Shown: positions 20,421-33,857 of the stretch, piece after piece | How positions within the stretch are numbered: position 1 is the stretch's first letter | Layout of the letters: every line of letters starts with the position of its first letter | Source of the DNA: Ectobius pallidus | Taxonomy: Eukaryota; Arthropoda; Insecta; Blattodea; Ectobiidae | DNA: 64,000 nt | Direction of reading: 5' to 3' | NCBI GenBank assembly: GCA_964059195.1 | Contig: CAXKWD010000005.1 | Span: 44,469,825-44,533,824 of the forward strand | The notes under the pieces: generated by a model | The model's database searches: none | Seen by the model: only the letters and a program-made list of their open reading frames with translations | Told to the model about the DNA's origin: nothing | Made by a program: the position numbers and the translations under genes

Positions 20421-22636
20421 TGCATTCAATAGCGTATCATCTTAGTCAAGATGCTTTAATAATGTCTCAATACAGCAATTCGAATGTGATTTACTTATAG
20501 AAAACTGGTGTGAACAATATTCAATAAATGATGTTGATGACGCTTTCAAATACTTCCATGATATAGTATTGTATTATTTTAACCTGTACTTTCCGCTTCG
20601 TAAGCATTTTAAAAACAGCATTTCCAAAAGTTGGGTAAATGACACAATAAGAAAGTCAAGTAAGCAGCTAAAAGACTATTATATACTATCTAAGAATGTT
20701 ACTGAATTTAGAGACAAGTATTTGGAAACAAATAAACATCACAGGAAATTAGTTGAAATTACAAAAATGCAGTCCTATCAAGATAAAATATTAAATTCAC
20801 AGAACTCTACTAAATCACTATGGAGAATAATCTCTAATTTAACACAGAATAACCGCAAAACATTGATGGTAATGTCACAACAAATCCATACAATATAGCC
20901 AATGCTTTTAATATGTTTTTCAAATCTGTACCTGAACAAATTGTAAGTCAATTGCCTTCGCAAAATTTTAATGTTTTTGAAAACGATAGCCATAATGATC
21001 TTTTACTCTATCCATTTACAGAAGATGAATTTTATAACTTAATGAAATTAAAATTGAAAGATAAGTACTCTTCTGGACCTGATGATATTCCATGTTTCTT
21101 GCTGAGAAGGATTCTAAATGCTATAGTGAAGCCTTTTACATATTTAATAAATCTTTCTTTTTGCTCTGGGAAGTTTCCTCAGATGCTGAAGTTAGGTAAG
21201 GTTATTCAATATACAAGAAAGGAAATCCTCTTGAGATAACAAATTATCGACCTGTAACTGTACCTTATTGTTTCTCATTATTGTTTGAATACTGTTTTCT
21301 AAACAGATTGCTTTACTATCTTAATTCTAGAAGTATAATTTCCGATCATCAACATGGTTTTCGATCCAGATCTACTATATCTGCAATTAGTAATTTTTAT
21401 GATAAACTTGTGTCTTATATTGAGTCTGATGAATGCCCTATAGGAATATTTTGTGATCTCAGCAGGCATTTGATTGTGTACAGCATAATTTACTATTGTC
21501 TAAACTGTCCGAATATAATATTAATGGTGTACTACTCAGATGGATTCAATCCTACCTCTCAAATCGAAGCCAATATGTAAAACTGTCTTATTGCAGGAAT
21601 AATCAGAAATCCTCGGCAAGGTCTCAAACTGTTAATGTCAACCTTGGGGTTCCACAAGGTTCGGTTTTGGGCCCTGTACTTTTTATCTTATATGTGAATG
21701 ATATAATTAAAGCTTTTCCATCTTCTGTTTCATGCACGATGTATGCTGATGACTTATCACTAATTGTATCTGATAAATGTCAAATCACCCTAAAGAATCC
21801 ATGCAATAATCTTTTTTTAAAATGTACGCACATGGTTCTGCACAAATTCACTGCATATGAATCCGACTAAGACAGTGTATTTACACTTCCATAATTCACA
21901 AAAATATGTTGATGAAATGAATCTGTTTATAAATGGTGTAATGATTCCTGAATCAAATTCAACAACATTTTTAGGACTGAATACTGATCGGAATCTAAAT
22001 TTTAAAGATCATTGTAATCTATTGGCTTCCAAACTTCATTCTTTATCATATGCTATCAGAAACTTAAGAACTGTACTATCTAAAAAACAGCTATTAATAT
22101 CTTTATATTATGCACATGTTGAAAGTCGTGTGAGATATGGTATTGGTTTTTGGGGATGGTCTACCTTACTCTCAAGTGTTTTTTTGGCACAAAAAAGAAT
22201 AATCAGATGCATTGCAGGATTACATTTCACACAATCCTGCAGAGAATATTTCAAACTTTTTAATATTATGACTATTCCTAGTTTATTTATATTTGAATTG
22301 TGCACATACACATGTCATAATCGTGACGCATTTGTCCAGAATAAGAATCTTCATGCATTTAATACAAGACAATGCGCAGATTATCATATACCTTTTAAAA
22401 AATGTAACGTAGGATGTAAATCCCCAAATGTACTTGGGCCCAAATTATTTAATAACCTTCCTGTGTACCTCAAGACTACAAATAAGGCTTCATTGTTCAA
22501 GAAGGGACTGAAAGAATTTTTGATCGAGAAATATTTTTATTCTGTTGATGAATACTTGTATGGGTCTTTAACTATTAATTATTCACTGCTCTTGACAATT
22601 TCCTATACAATGTATATTGTCGCTTGGAAAAAATAA
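20421..22636 (+). pseudogene. LINE ORF2, linker and reverse transcriptase part
   Basis: Five frame segments in order (20569-20898, 20913-21239, 21281-21580, 21496-21870, 21857-22636) make up the rest of ORF2. Landmarks are DKYSSGPDDIPCFLL in the fingers, NYRPVT, HQHGFRSRST, FCDLSR at palm motif A (the second half of the usual DLSKAFD is frameshifted), VPQGSVLGPVLFILYVNDI at motif B, and YADDLSLI with the catalytic YADD kept. Downstream, RYGIGFWG begins the C-terminal region common to CR1/Jockey ORF2. At least four frameshifts make it inactive. The enzyme would copy element RNA at the nicked target. Confidence 0.85.
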
Positions 22637-22650
22637 ATTGATTGATTGAT

Positions 22651-25600
22651 ATCTTGCCATTTTAATGCCAAGATGCTATGAGAGTAGTAAAATTGGACCA
22701 ACATGAATTTTTTTTTCATTAAAACATATATATTTAAACATTATGATAAATTTTTAGAACCTCGTTCTAACATGACGCCAAACAGCTGATCGGCCATTTA
22801 AAAAGGCCTCTTGTCTAGAAAATTTACTCATTGTTCGCGAAACTTCACATTCAGCGCTTCATTAAGTAGGACGTTCTGATGAGTATTGTAATAAATAGAA
22901 ATACAAGCCTCCAAGCAGACAACATAATACAATTTAAGAGAAAGATGTTAGTCGTTGAATTGCGCAAACACATAATATAATATCTTTTGTGGGGTTGAAC
23001 ATAGGCCTAATATAAACTCCTATTTAACTTCAATTCTGTCAGTATTTCAAAAGGATAGATATAGGTATATTTTAAGGACTAGTGCCATAGGTGTCTTATA
23101 CCGTAAGTCAAAAATTTGATTTGAAATTCACTCTCTGCCCAAATAAAAGCCTCTTAGTATAGTATAATTATTGTGTACGACATTCTCATCGTGTAAATTG
23201 GTTGTAAAAATGACGAGAATGTCGTTACCAAATCACATCGCATCCCCGAAAAATTTATAACCTAAATATAATGAGATTTTTTTTTTTTTTTACTTTTAGC
23301 ATGGCCAATACATTTATCTCGCCTCAGATTCTGATATATCAGAATTCTACAGAATATAATTCAAGAGGACTTACTGCAAAGAGCACATATTCAGAGTGTC
23401 TGGCTTATAACTACCCTTCAGATAATGTTTTCGAAAAAAAAAGTTTGAAATAAAAGTTTTTAGCTCTTGGTATAAGCAACTAATGTGCGAAAATTAAAGA
23501 AAATCGTTAGAACTACTTTCGAGAAAATCGTTAAAAACGAAAATTTCTTCATGTAAAGTCCCCTTCAAAATAAGAGAAAGTCGTCACCAATCTCCACATC
23601 CTCATATCCTCAGAGAGTACCTAACACAAATACAAAATTTTGTTTTCATACGATTTTGCGTTCTGGAGCTAGGCTGTTAAGAGACACACAGACATACATT
23701 CACTCACAGACATGTTTCCGAAAATATATTATTTTTTTATTCAGGAGGCCTCAAAACGTGAATTTATGTTAAAACTCAACTTCAAATATGGGGGTCGAAA
23801 ACAATACTTCCTTTACCTATGGGGCCTTAGGTATGGGCGGAGGAAGAAAAAAAGGCAATTCTTTTATTTATGAAGGGAGGATGCAAATCTGTGTGTTGAT
23901 AATTGAAATCCTTGTGAGAGTTCCACATTAGATTAATTATGTTTAAAATGTCTGAATGTGCGTGAAGTAGCTGTGCTTACGTTTACGTATTGTATTATTC
24001 ATCTGCCGCAAATCTTGCGTACAACTGCTATGGTCAAGGCCAAGCACAGAATGTATGGAATCAAAGGGGATTCCGACTGCCTTCTCCCTGTCTGAGTGTC
24101 TTTCCAGTGTTTATTTATTAATTTCATTATTTAATTATTCATTTGTAATTTATGAACATAGTCTAATGGGTTAGATCTAATTACGATGATTTTTGATAGC
24201 TTATAGGGACTCTTGAACTCATTAATAGTAAACTAGATGACAATTCTATTGTTAATATATAATAAATAAACAATTAAGAGAAGCAATTAAAAAATAGGAA
24301 AGAAAATATGTCTTAGAGCAGTGTTAAAGAGTGTAATTATATATGATGCAGAAACATGTAAAATAAAATAATTAATAATATAAAAAAATATTAAAAGGAA
24401 AGTACTATCAACTGGTAAAAGACACGCAAATTACAAGATAGAGATAAATTAATATAGGAAGGGGTATAATCGATTAATGAAGAAGAAATAATTGGGATGA
24501 TTGAGTTTGTGTGCATCGGACGAATTTGAGCTACTAAGATATCAAGGGAAGAAGTAAAGTGGTTACTACTATAATGTTAATATTCCAGGGTATCCGGAAC
24601 ATAAATCGGATAACGTGAAAGGGGCCGTTTACGAGAAAAGATATTAGAAAAAGTATATACTCAGGAATAAACAGATTGCAACTAGGTAAGGAGAAGCGGC
24701 GTAAATCGAAAAACAATCCGATATAAGAAGAAGAAGAAAACAAGATAAAAGAGCATTAAATTAACCTAAAGTGAGTCATTGAGCTAGCAAACTATCCGAA
24801 AATCTGAAGACATTAACCGTACTTCAGTTCATAGTGACATTCAATAAATAACAATCTTTCACTACTTTTTTTTTTTTTAACTGAACCCCTCCGTTATCAG
24901 AAATTTGGTCTGAGGAAGGTAATTTTTAAAATAAATTTCATGCTTTTCTTGTATTCCCATCACTGGATGGATAGAGTCTAAGTAGTAACAAGATTTCACA
25001 TTTATAAAAGGATTACAGAAATTATTACACTGCTCGTGGATGACGGATGGCGGAGGTAGGGTTTTTATTGTTTCGCCTTGGTCACAAGAACTTCTAAAAT
25101 AATTGAATAGCAGTAACGCGAAAGCCTGTTCTTACTAAGTTGTGGCTGCGGTTACTATGGCAACAACCGGCCAACAGAAACAGATTTATGTGTTCCACAA
25201 TCTAGGTTTGTGTTGATTGTGTTTTGGTTTGTGTACACACTGCGGAAAACCAGAAACGCGGCGTCGGTGGAACTTTGTAAATATATACAAAAGAAACATA
25301 AATTTGAAAGCATCCGTTAAAAAGATATAGATATAAAAAGAATGGTGATACTAATAGTAGAAAACAATGATATGAAACACACAGAAAAATAAAAACTTTC
25401 CATTATACGGAGGATACTAGTTCCTGTTGTTTGTTTTGTTTGATTACTTGTTTATGTATGTGTATGGAGAGAGGAATGCTTTGAAGTGACAAATAATGAT
25501 ATTCTGGGCTACTATTTCACACACTTGCCATTCTGAAGTACAGCCGTTGTTATGCAAGTGAGCGCATTGAACTTCAGAATAACACTAGAGAGAATCAAAT

Positions 25601-28600
25601 TTTATCAAAGTGAAAATGTAAAGGAATAATTTTGGCTACTACAATCCATACCATTATGCACGTTCTAAAAGAACCGTATAATTTTACGATAATGTGCCAC
25701 TTTTTATGAATTCGTAGATTAGAGGGCATTTTATCATTCCTAGAAGTGCTAATAACCACACGAACCCTTTTTTTATTTTACTCCAGGTAATTCGACAAGA
25801 GGTTCCATAATGAATAATGATACCGAATAAAGAGGGCTTTGCCCTCTACTTGCTACTAAATAACTGAATTAGACTACTTGACTATAGTCAAATGCTTTCG
25901 GACAGACTCAATGACTAGCCTATTAGTATAAAGCTAGAGCAATCTTTACACACCACCTATACCGAATGTTAAAAATACACGTATTTGAACTTTGCATAAT
26001 TATTGAAACACAACTTTTACAAAAGAAATTTAACTTAGACAACTATATGATTTTTAAAAAATCATGCAAAAGATTGTAGTTTGAACTAAGACACACTTGT
26101 TTCCTGTCTTAATTGGTAGTATAAATCCAGCTGCCCAAGTCTCGATTAAGCGAGGATCCGTACAATCCATATAATGTTATGTACAGCTTATCTACATAGG
26201 ATATGATATACGGTGCAAGCAAAAATATTTGACGCAGATTTATAACTGTAACGTTATAGCTATCAATAAATTGAAAAAAAAAAAAAAAAAAGTTTGTATT
26301 GAGAGATTTACTTTTTTTTAATGAAGGTTAAAGTAAGTAATAAGAATGTGATTTTCTTGTAATTATTCTACAGTAAATTTAACATTGTTAGGAATTCATG
26401 ATTAACTTTAAGAGCTGTTCAAAATAACATACATAAGTCATGTATGGAAAATAGCTCTTTAGTTGGACCATAATAAATAATATAAATCAACTAAACAAAT
26501 AGCATTCATCTGAATTATTCGAATTTTAGTGAGAGAGGATGGTATTTTTCAAAACGTTTATCTTATTTGGTGTAAAGTATTAATTTTTTATGTAGAGAGT
26601 TTTATAATTCTCTGTCTGTGTTTGTCTGTGAACAACATAGGAAGTTATGAAAACTCTAACTTATATTGAATTAAGTTATTTTCGGGGATGTGATTTCAAC
26701 GACATTCTCTTCCCCTTACCTTTTACGGTCATGAAAAATGTTTTAATGAATTTATCGAAAACGGTATTATCAATTTTCTTAAATAAATAAAAACTAATTG
26801 CTTGTATTCTGCTCAATTTCTTCTTAAGCCTTGCTATTATAGCCACTTTACAAAAATAGTTGAATAATGATATATAAGCAATTTTTTAAGATAAATTGTC
26901 TAAAATGGAATTTTGATATTAGTTCCTACTGTAAAAATATAATTAAAATTTAATAACACATTCTTCACTTCGTTTTCTAAAAACAGACATGCATATTTTT
27001 ACAATCATATCAATTAGAAAAATTCTGTTGTACGAAAAGGTTGACAATAGTTTAGAGAATGTGTGCTTCAAATTTGTTGCAAGCAACTTTAATAGTTCAG
27101 AAGTGGGCTAATGTTGTAAAAAGTGAAGTTACGGGAAGCAGGAAACAAGTTAGCATGCATTTCAGGAATCTTTCTTTGTGACTTTCAAATAGATTTTGCT
27201 TGTAAGCTGTTGCTTTTTACGCCTTCATCAATTATTATTGACAACATGGTTTATGCATTCTTTTATCTTTATTTCAGTGTCGCCATAAACCATATTCCAT
27301 TGTATTTGAAATAGTAAGTAATTTCCTTGGCAGGGAGACTTTCACAAGCAGCACTGTGAAAAAGAAAACGTAGGATCTTAACATCCGAAAAGAGCACATA
27401 GGCAAATATTGTTATGCAATGTATTCCACGCTTATCACAGAATATTTTTAATTTTTCTTTTCAAAATTTGCTCATTTCTCACAAAAAATTCTGTCTTCTC
27501 GCCTTAAGTTGCACAAGATAGTCTTGACTGGATATCCAGGTTTCTGATATCTGATTTCTTTTTTGTTTATAATCAAGAAGAGGTATACATTACAATACAG
27601 TTATAACCATACCAATATCTATCGGTGTTGAAGTTTGAAGTCTGGCAAACACTGGCAACGGTTTCAAATGAAGATTGCATTACTGAAACCCATGATATTC
27701 AGAAAAACAGGCTGCAATTACGAAAATGTTGTCACACCACATTCCACATTATCATTATTGCTCTAGTTTATTTATTCAGCTATGTAATCGCCAATTGAAA
27801 ATGAGTATATGGAATATAAATTGAACCCAATAGTGAGAGGAAAATAAGGCACAGAAATTTTTGACATTAACACCGTCTTTTTTCAGACGTTTGTATGACC
27901 CTTTGAGACAACTTTTATCAACGTAGGGCGTAGAAACATACCGTGGTACGATTCGAACTGAAGGTCACGGGTTGGATCCCCAATGAGGTACCTAGAATTT
28001 CAGCTTCCCTATCTGCTTGTCTCGGTCATTATTTAGAATCAGTTTTGTAAGGTTATTGTAATATACGAGAATGTTGTAATTGGGTAATGTGCCTGTTATG
28101 TTCTCAAGGCAGAGAAAAAATTAATAAATACATTGCAAAATTTCTTAAATGGTATAATAACAAAGGCATAAATAATTTTACAATCTTTTTTTAAAAAGTC
28201 AGAATTAGATATAGTTCGTTGGTTTTCCAAAGTCAATTCTGAATATACCTATACAGAATTTCCAGGATTTTCCGATGTGAATGTTTAAAGAATGAACAAA
28301 ATGGAGAATCCTGCATGAGTAATATACATTATGTGTTGTTTATCATTTGCGGTGTGAAATGGATGCCAGTAATTACTTTCTATGTGATTCAAGCCATAAA
28401 GTAATTATCAATTCAGCGTATGGTAACATTGCGCCAGGTCATGTTGTTGGGATGTTGACAGAGACGCATGGAGCCTGTTTATGTTGTTCCGGTTGCATCT
28501 AATTGTTTGAACACAACATGTGACTTCATCTTACTGCTGCCAAGATGTAGGTATTGATGATTACAGATTATGCCGTCCCCAGGCGAGGTCTGCACCTACA

Positions 28601-29180
28601 ATAGATGTCTGTTATTGTGTGACGTCCTATTCAATTACTCCGCCAATTGTTCTCCGGCCTGGCTAAACTGAAACTGTTTCTGTATTAGCATTAACAGCTA
28701 ATACTATTTCATAACATTATCAGTTATGGAATTAATGATTAGTAAATAATTATTCTGAGTAACTGGCGTTTCTCTACTTATGTTATTGACGTATTAGACG
28801 ATAAGCAAGTTAAAAGTTTTAAAATACGCAGATTTGGGATTATCCTTATCTATAAGCGTTGAGTTCATTCAATAAATTTTCATCAATTTAATACGTTAGG
28901 ATCAACCTTTATTTATTTGTAACTGGGTCTTCGATGTTTCTACGTATTCAGAGTTTATTTAGTATTGGTGTTTCGACTAAAAGCAAGCAATTTTTAAAAA
29001 TCAGTTGTTACATTATAAATTTACTTCACTGAGTTCTTACATTGTATTTTCTTCGAAGATGACTTTCTAAAATTTTAATGAGTTTTACCTTTAAGTGGAC
29101 ACTTCACTGAATTTTCAATCCAAACACGAAGTTTTACATTTGTTTATTTAAGAAATATATTTAATCTTCTACTGTATTAA
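22651..29180. other. Long stretch without recognised genes
   Basis: No coding region is supported. A hairpin CGACATTCTC...GAGAATGTCG sits at 23180-23227. The segment 23500-23830 (ACAGACATACATTCACTCAC, then AGGAGGCCTCAAAACGTGAA) looks like a dispersed arthropod repeat but I cannot name it. A consensus-like RFX X-box lies at 25151-25164. 27925-28010 holds a poor B-box (GGGTTGGATCCCC), perhaps a decayed SINE. A poly-A run lies at 26274-26291. Confidence 0.45.
25151..25164 (+). promoter_or_regulatory. X-box-like RFX site, candidate
   Basis: GTTACTATGGCAAC fits the X-box consensus bound by RFX factors (RYYNYY-AT-RRNRAC) at every position. Looser matches are expected by chance in a window this long. 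This stricter form is uncommon. No first exon or ciliary gene is visible beside it, so function is unproven. Confidence 0.25.
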
Positions 29181-29182
29181 AG

Positions 29183-29690
29183 ATGGTTCAGGTTTTACGC
29201 ATACTCAACAGGCGTCTGGAAGAAGTGATGAGAGAAAAGCAATTTGGTTTCGGAAAAGAAAGATGAACCACAGTCGCAATCGGAATGCAAATGATTAATT
29301 CAGAGAGAAACCCAGCAATCAAGGAAGATGTATGTGTTTGCTTTATCGACTAAAACGGGAGCATTTGATCGTGTTAATTGAAAAAAATGAACATATGGAA
29401 ATCCTCAAGGAAATCGGCATTGAATAAAATTATAGAAAACTAATACTCAACCTATAACTTACCTAGGGCAAAGAAGGGAAATTGCGTTTGGATCATAGAG
29501 ATATCGAAAGTATGAAGATAGGAAGAAGTATGCGACAAAGATGCTGTGTCACCTATCCTATTCATCCTCCCCAGAGAATGGTTGGCCAAAGAAGCAATGG
29601 AAAGAATTGGTGATTTAAAGATAGGACGAGTCATCAACACCATAAAACACGTAGACTGTCTGGTGCTGCTTGCCACAAAATAAAAGTCTG
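29183..29690 (+). pseudogene. RTE-like LINE reverse transcriptase fragment
   Basis: Broken frames give reverse transcriptase motifs in the correct order: ILNRRLEEVMREKQFGF at the fingers, VCVCFID followed by AFDRVN-like sequence at motif A, MEILKEIGI, then SPILFIL (motif B region) with EWLAKEAMERIGDLKIGRVI, and a degraded motif C where an ADD pair should stand before LVLLA. Stops and frameshifts occur at least every 60 codons. This arrangement recalls LINEs with LSPILFNLYSE and ADDLVLLAKE, abundant in insects. Calling it RTE-like is from memory and would need a tree. No 5' or 3' end of the element is recognised. Confidence 0.7.
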
Positions 29691-30644
29691 TGAGAGATAA
29701 TATTTATTTCCCCATACTTTTAGGCATAAGCAATCAAGGAATACTACTATAATACCCAAGGTCAAAAACTGTGTTACCTAGTGCAACTTTCTTCGCCAAT
29801 AGAAACAGGCAGTTCATCGGTTTCCCACGCTCTAAGCATAAATATAGCCTATGTGTGCATGCCAGAAACGGAAAAAATAGGAAACCGAGAATTTGTGTAG
29901 GTATAAATAAATAAATTGTGAATCTTAATTATAGCGTGCATATATAATTACATATTCATTTAATAGCCTAGAATTAATCTAATCTAAAAATATTGGACTA
30001 CGAGAACGTTTGGTTGGCAGCATTCGAGAAGATTGGATAAAATTCCATCCTTAATTATTTGTAACTATACGACAAAGAAAATACCGATATCGATACCGAT
30101 ACCGATCACTATAAATGGCTTTAAAATATTCACCTAATTATTATGTTGAGCTTAAACCACAGTCTGGAAGTCTCACTTTCTCTATGTCAGAATATGTAGC
30201 GAGAAAACCAGCGAGAAAACCATGATAAGGATAAAATATACAATGTCTCACATGACATTTATAGGCGATACATATCCCTAAAATTATTTTGTTCGGAAAG
30301 AAAAGTAAAACAATAAAGTTATGATATTCGCAGGAACATAAAACAGCGTTTATTTGCACATTGTATTCGATTATTATATCCTGTTAGTATAAATTTTTAT
30401 TGCAGATTTTGTCTTCGATGTTCATTTTTATACATAATGTAATAACCTTATCAAAATTGCTCATTAGGGTGATGGCTAACCGGTTCCCTAGAGGAGAAAA
30501 GATCACTTTATTGGGGGATAAAAGCCACTCAATTTTTATTATAGTGTCCGGTACAGTTTTACATGTATTCTTAACTTAACATGATATGTCAGAGGCAAAG
30601 AGACAGTAGTTACTCGTCTAAGTTCAGTTCTGAACTAGCATTGC
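29691..30644. other. Unassigned DNA
   Basis: No coding frame, repeat boundary or RNA gene is seen. It may contain the decayed 3' part of the preceding LINE. Confidence 0.4.
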
Positions 30645-30648
30645 TTAA

Positions 30649-31071
30649 CCTTCCTACTGCCAGGTTCGTTTGTTACACTGAGTACCACTGGAGTCATAAA
30701 GACCCGAAAAAGGCTTGAAGTAAATTACATGGGATACGTCGGTAGTATTGCAAATTATTTATAAAAAAATCTGGTGTCAAAATATATTGTTTGTATACAT
30801 ATACTTATAATGAATTTTTACATCCTGTTACATCCAAAGAAGAAGAAAAACAGTTTTGAATGAGGTCATAATGACCCTATGGTACTCAGTGCAAAAACAA
30901 CGAATACATTTTAAGATATTAAAAATATAAAGGTTAATAAAACTTCATTGGATACAGTTCACTCAGAGGGATAAAGTTATACATTTTGAAAATTACAGTT
31001 TTAAAACCAGCGGAGGTATTAATTTCAACACTGCTTTTGAAGTAATATTGACCTCAATAATACTAGGAAGG
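30649..31071. mobile_element. piggyBac-like MITE, 423 bp
   Basis: TTAA flanks both ends (30645-30648 and 31072-31075) and the termini are inverted: CCTTCCTA at the left, TAGGAAGG at the right. Just inside the left end ACTGCCAGG resembles the piggyBac terminal consensus. An internal dyad pairs CACTGAGTACCA...GTCATAA.GACC at about 30678-30707 with its complement at about 30864-30891. There is no transposase, so a piggyBac-family enzyme would have to act in trans. Confidence 0.78.
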
Positions 31072-31075
31072 TTAA

Positions 31076-33849
31076 CTCTTTAAACAGCTTGTACAATAAT
31101 TTTCACAGACATCACAGCCAAGAATAATTTTGAGTTTGTCGGTGTTCATGCGTGATTCGCTTCCGTGTAGATCTAGCTTTAATAGAAATTATGTTTGGAG
31201 AAAAACATCTGAATTAAATGTAACTTACTCTTCATTCATGCACGTATGAGTACGTAAAATCCGACTAATTATTCATCTTCTCATAATCATACCTCAGTAC
31301 TAAAACACTAAAGGTTGTGCTATATAATTCATTCTTTCTTTTTATAGCCGTAATTTCAGACATCATTTTGGTTGATTCAGTGTTTTTTTTTATGAGGGCT
31401 TCACATTTATGCATGTAATTTGCATAAAGGGAGCAAATTTTAGCGAGGAATTGTGTGTGAATTCGCCATTGGGATGGACGCCATTGCAAAATGCGGGTGA
31501 TGTCAGTGGCACAAAAACACCACCGAAATCACTCCATTACATCATTGTGAAACCCCAGGCCTGCAACTAGCTTTATGACCTTGTTCAATTTCACATGTGG
31601 GGAATCGAAGGCGTGGCTACTGTAATGACAATAATGGACCATGTAACACCTGATGAAAGTTTTTTTACTCACACCGGTATTGCCCTTGGGCTATTAAAAT
31701 CATTGCATTTCCGTTAATGTAAGGTATAGGACTAGTGAAAAATTAAAAATAGAAAACCTATACGAAATCCTATCTAATTATGAAAGCGTAACACAAATTT
31801 CATAAGCAAATGTCATGCACCAAACAATTTAACAAAACAATTGGAAGTGTAATTTTTTGATATCAGGAAGGTTTTATACTGTATAGGCTACTACATGTAA
31901 ATATATATTATAACAAGGCATATAAGGTAATTTACGATTATATAGTTTATAATAACTTATATAATACATACAACATACATATTGTACGTAATAAATGGAC
32001 TAGACTTACTTATGAATGTGATTATATTATATACAGCCTACAAGATGAATTGGGTTTCAATGGATTAATTCTTGAGGTTATAGGTACCTAACCAAAATGT
32101 CAAAAGATATGTTGACTAAACTAAAAGTTTAGATAATAAATTATTCTTATAGGATATACAACTATGTAGGCAAATGAAAAAAAAAACTTCAATATTCAGG
32201 TTTTAGAAATGAGGATATCAAAACAAAGAGGAGCCTAAGCTGAAGAACTATCTCTGTGTAATTTCTTCATAAAATGCTCCAAAATATAACATACCGATAT
32301 TTAACTTTAAGAAAAATCCGGAAACTATAAACTCTCTGCATGTACTGTCATACGCTCTTTAGTTTCTACCACACTTTTCTCTCCCAACCTAAGTATTTAT
32401 GAGAGTGAGTAGAGAACTTGTCTTTTCCTAGTACAACTATAAAGCACGTTAATTCAGGAAGATGCCGAAGTTTACGAATAACGAGTAGTAAGCTACTCTT
32501 CTAGTAACGTACTCTTTTAGTAAGGGTGGCGTTCACCAACCAGGACTAAAGTAGCAAATCTGTAGATGAGAAGGAAATCGGCGACTTCCAACCTAGAATA
32601 ATGAATTAAAGAAGTAACAATTTTATTTACTCCCAGAGTAAATGGATTTACTACACAAGTGGTGGAGAGCAACAATACGGAGTACGTTACTAACGTAGTA
32701 AGTTGTGGAGTATATAAGGCCAAAATTTACTCCTAGTCGGGGGTAGAGTAAAGTTGTTTAGTAAGTGAGTTCTGTGACATTTGCGTGAGTTATGAGTTAC
32801 ATATAACATTAAATGGATTACATAGATCATACTGAGGATAACTTATTGAGATGAAGAAGGTGGTATACACAAAATGAGAGTAGTTATGTAGAGGAGAGAC
32901 CTATTTATATTGTACAATGCCCACGAATACAAAGGTTTGGGTTCCGTATGAAATAAATTAGGCTATGTAGAAATGCTGCTTGATATGGTAGAACCATTTC
33001 GACACAATTCTGACAGGAACTCTACTTAATACATAGGTATATCGTAATAGAAGGTTAACTCTTTCATCTATATATATTAAGTAGAGTTGTCTGTGTGTTT
33101 GTCTTTTATACAAATCCCCATCTTCATGAAAATTTGCACACTTAGCCTTCAAAACACGAGAAAAAGCACAGTCTACATTTCGTAACTTATGAAATTAAAG
33201 AATGGCAGTTGTAGTAGGCCTACCTATAGACAAAACATTCATGTTACCTTGAATGGATTTCTTGAATATTTTAATTATAAAATCCATAGAAAGATATTAA
33301 TTATTCAATGTTGAATTCGTCGCTACATTATGTGTATTGAAAATTTCAATTACTCCAGACAAGTGACGTAAAAGTTATCGATATTTGAATACAAATTATA
33401 ATTGTACAAAATTTAAACAAAACCATTGGTTCCATTTACAATAATAACGTCATAATGCCCTTCCAATACAATACGCCCAAACACATTAAAATTTCGTTAT
33501 AATATGGCTTTTAGTTGACAAGCTATGGTGGTTCCAAAGAGTAAACCGGAGTATTTTTCTGAGAATTTAATTATTGAACTGAATGGACTTCGAAACAAGT
33601 ACTGTAGGTCTATTTGTGATGAACAATTGACAATGAATATCAGTTCCAACACAACACTTTTACTGCTTATAGTAGCTACACTTAATAAAAGAACGGAGAA
33701 TAAAAGAAAGAGCCAAGGTATTTAGACAGAAAGAAGATTTCGCAGTCATCTCAGTAGATGTCACGTACGCCAGGCACGTTGATAAAGAGCTTATGCAGGC
33801 CGCTAACTTAATTTAGACAGGCGCTCTTTCTCGCAGCAGAGAGAAACGT
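31076..33849. other. Unassigned DNA with possible small repeats
   Basis: No gene is supported. 32517-32760 is rich in AGTAACGTAC/TTTACTC words and is bounded by TTAGTAAG on both sides, but no inverted termini are present. 33060-33180 (GTTGTCTGTGTGTTTGTC, then AATCCCCATCTTCATGAAAA) resembles a dispersed insect repeat. Confidence 0.4.
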
Positions 33850-33857
33850 GTCCACGT

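Larger units (their letters stand above)
6850..22650 (+). mobile_element. CR1/Jockey-like LINE, split by an 11.8-kb insertion
   Basis: The LINE occupies about 6850-8586 and 20421-22650, about 4.0 kb once the Harbinger insertion is discounted. It has an ORF1 with an RRM-like domain, an ORF2 with an APE-type endonuclease start, a reverse transcriptase, and a 3' end in ATTGATTGATTGAT (22637-22650), a short tandem tail as in many CR1/Jockey relatives. All coding parts carry frameshifts. The 5' boundary is uncertain because I found no clear target duplication. Clade assignment between CR1 and Jockey needs a tree. Confidence 0.85.

Noticed and set aside
32517..32760. MITE bounded by TTAGTAAG on both sides
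   Set aside because: The 8-bp flanks match but no inverted termini are present, and AGTAA words are frequent in that segment.
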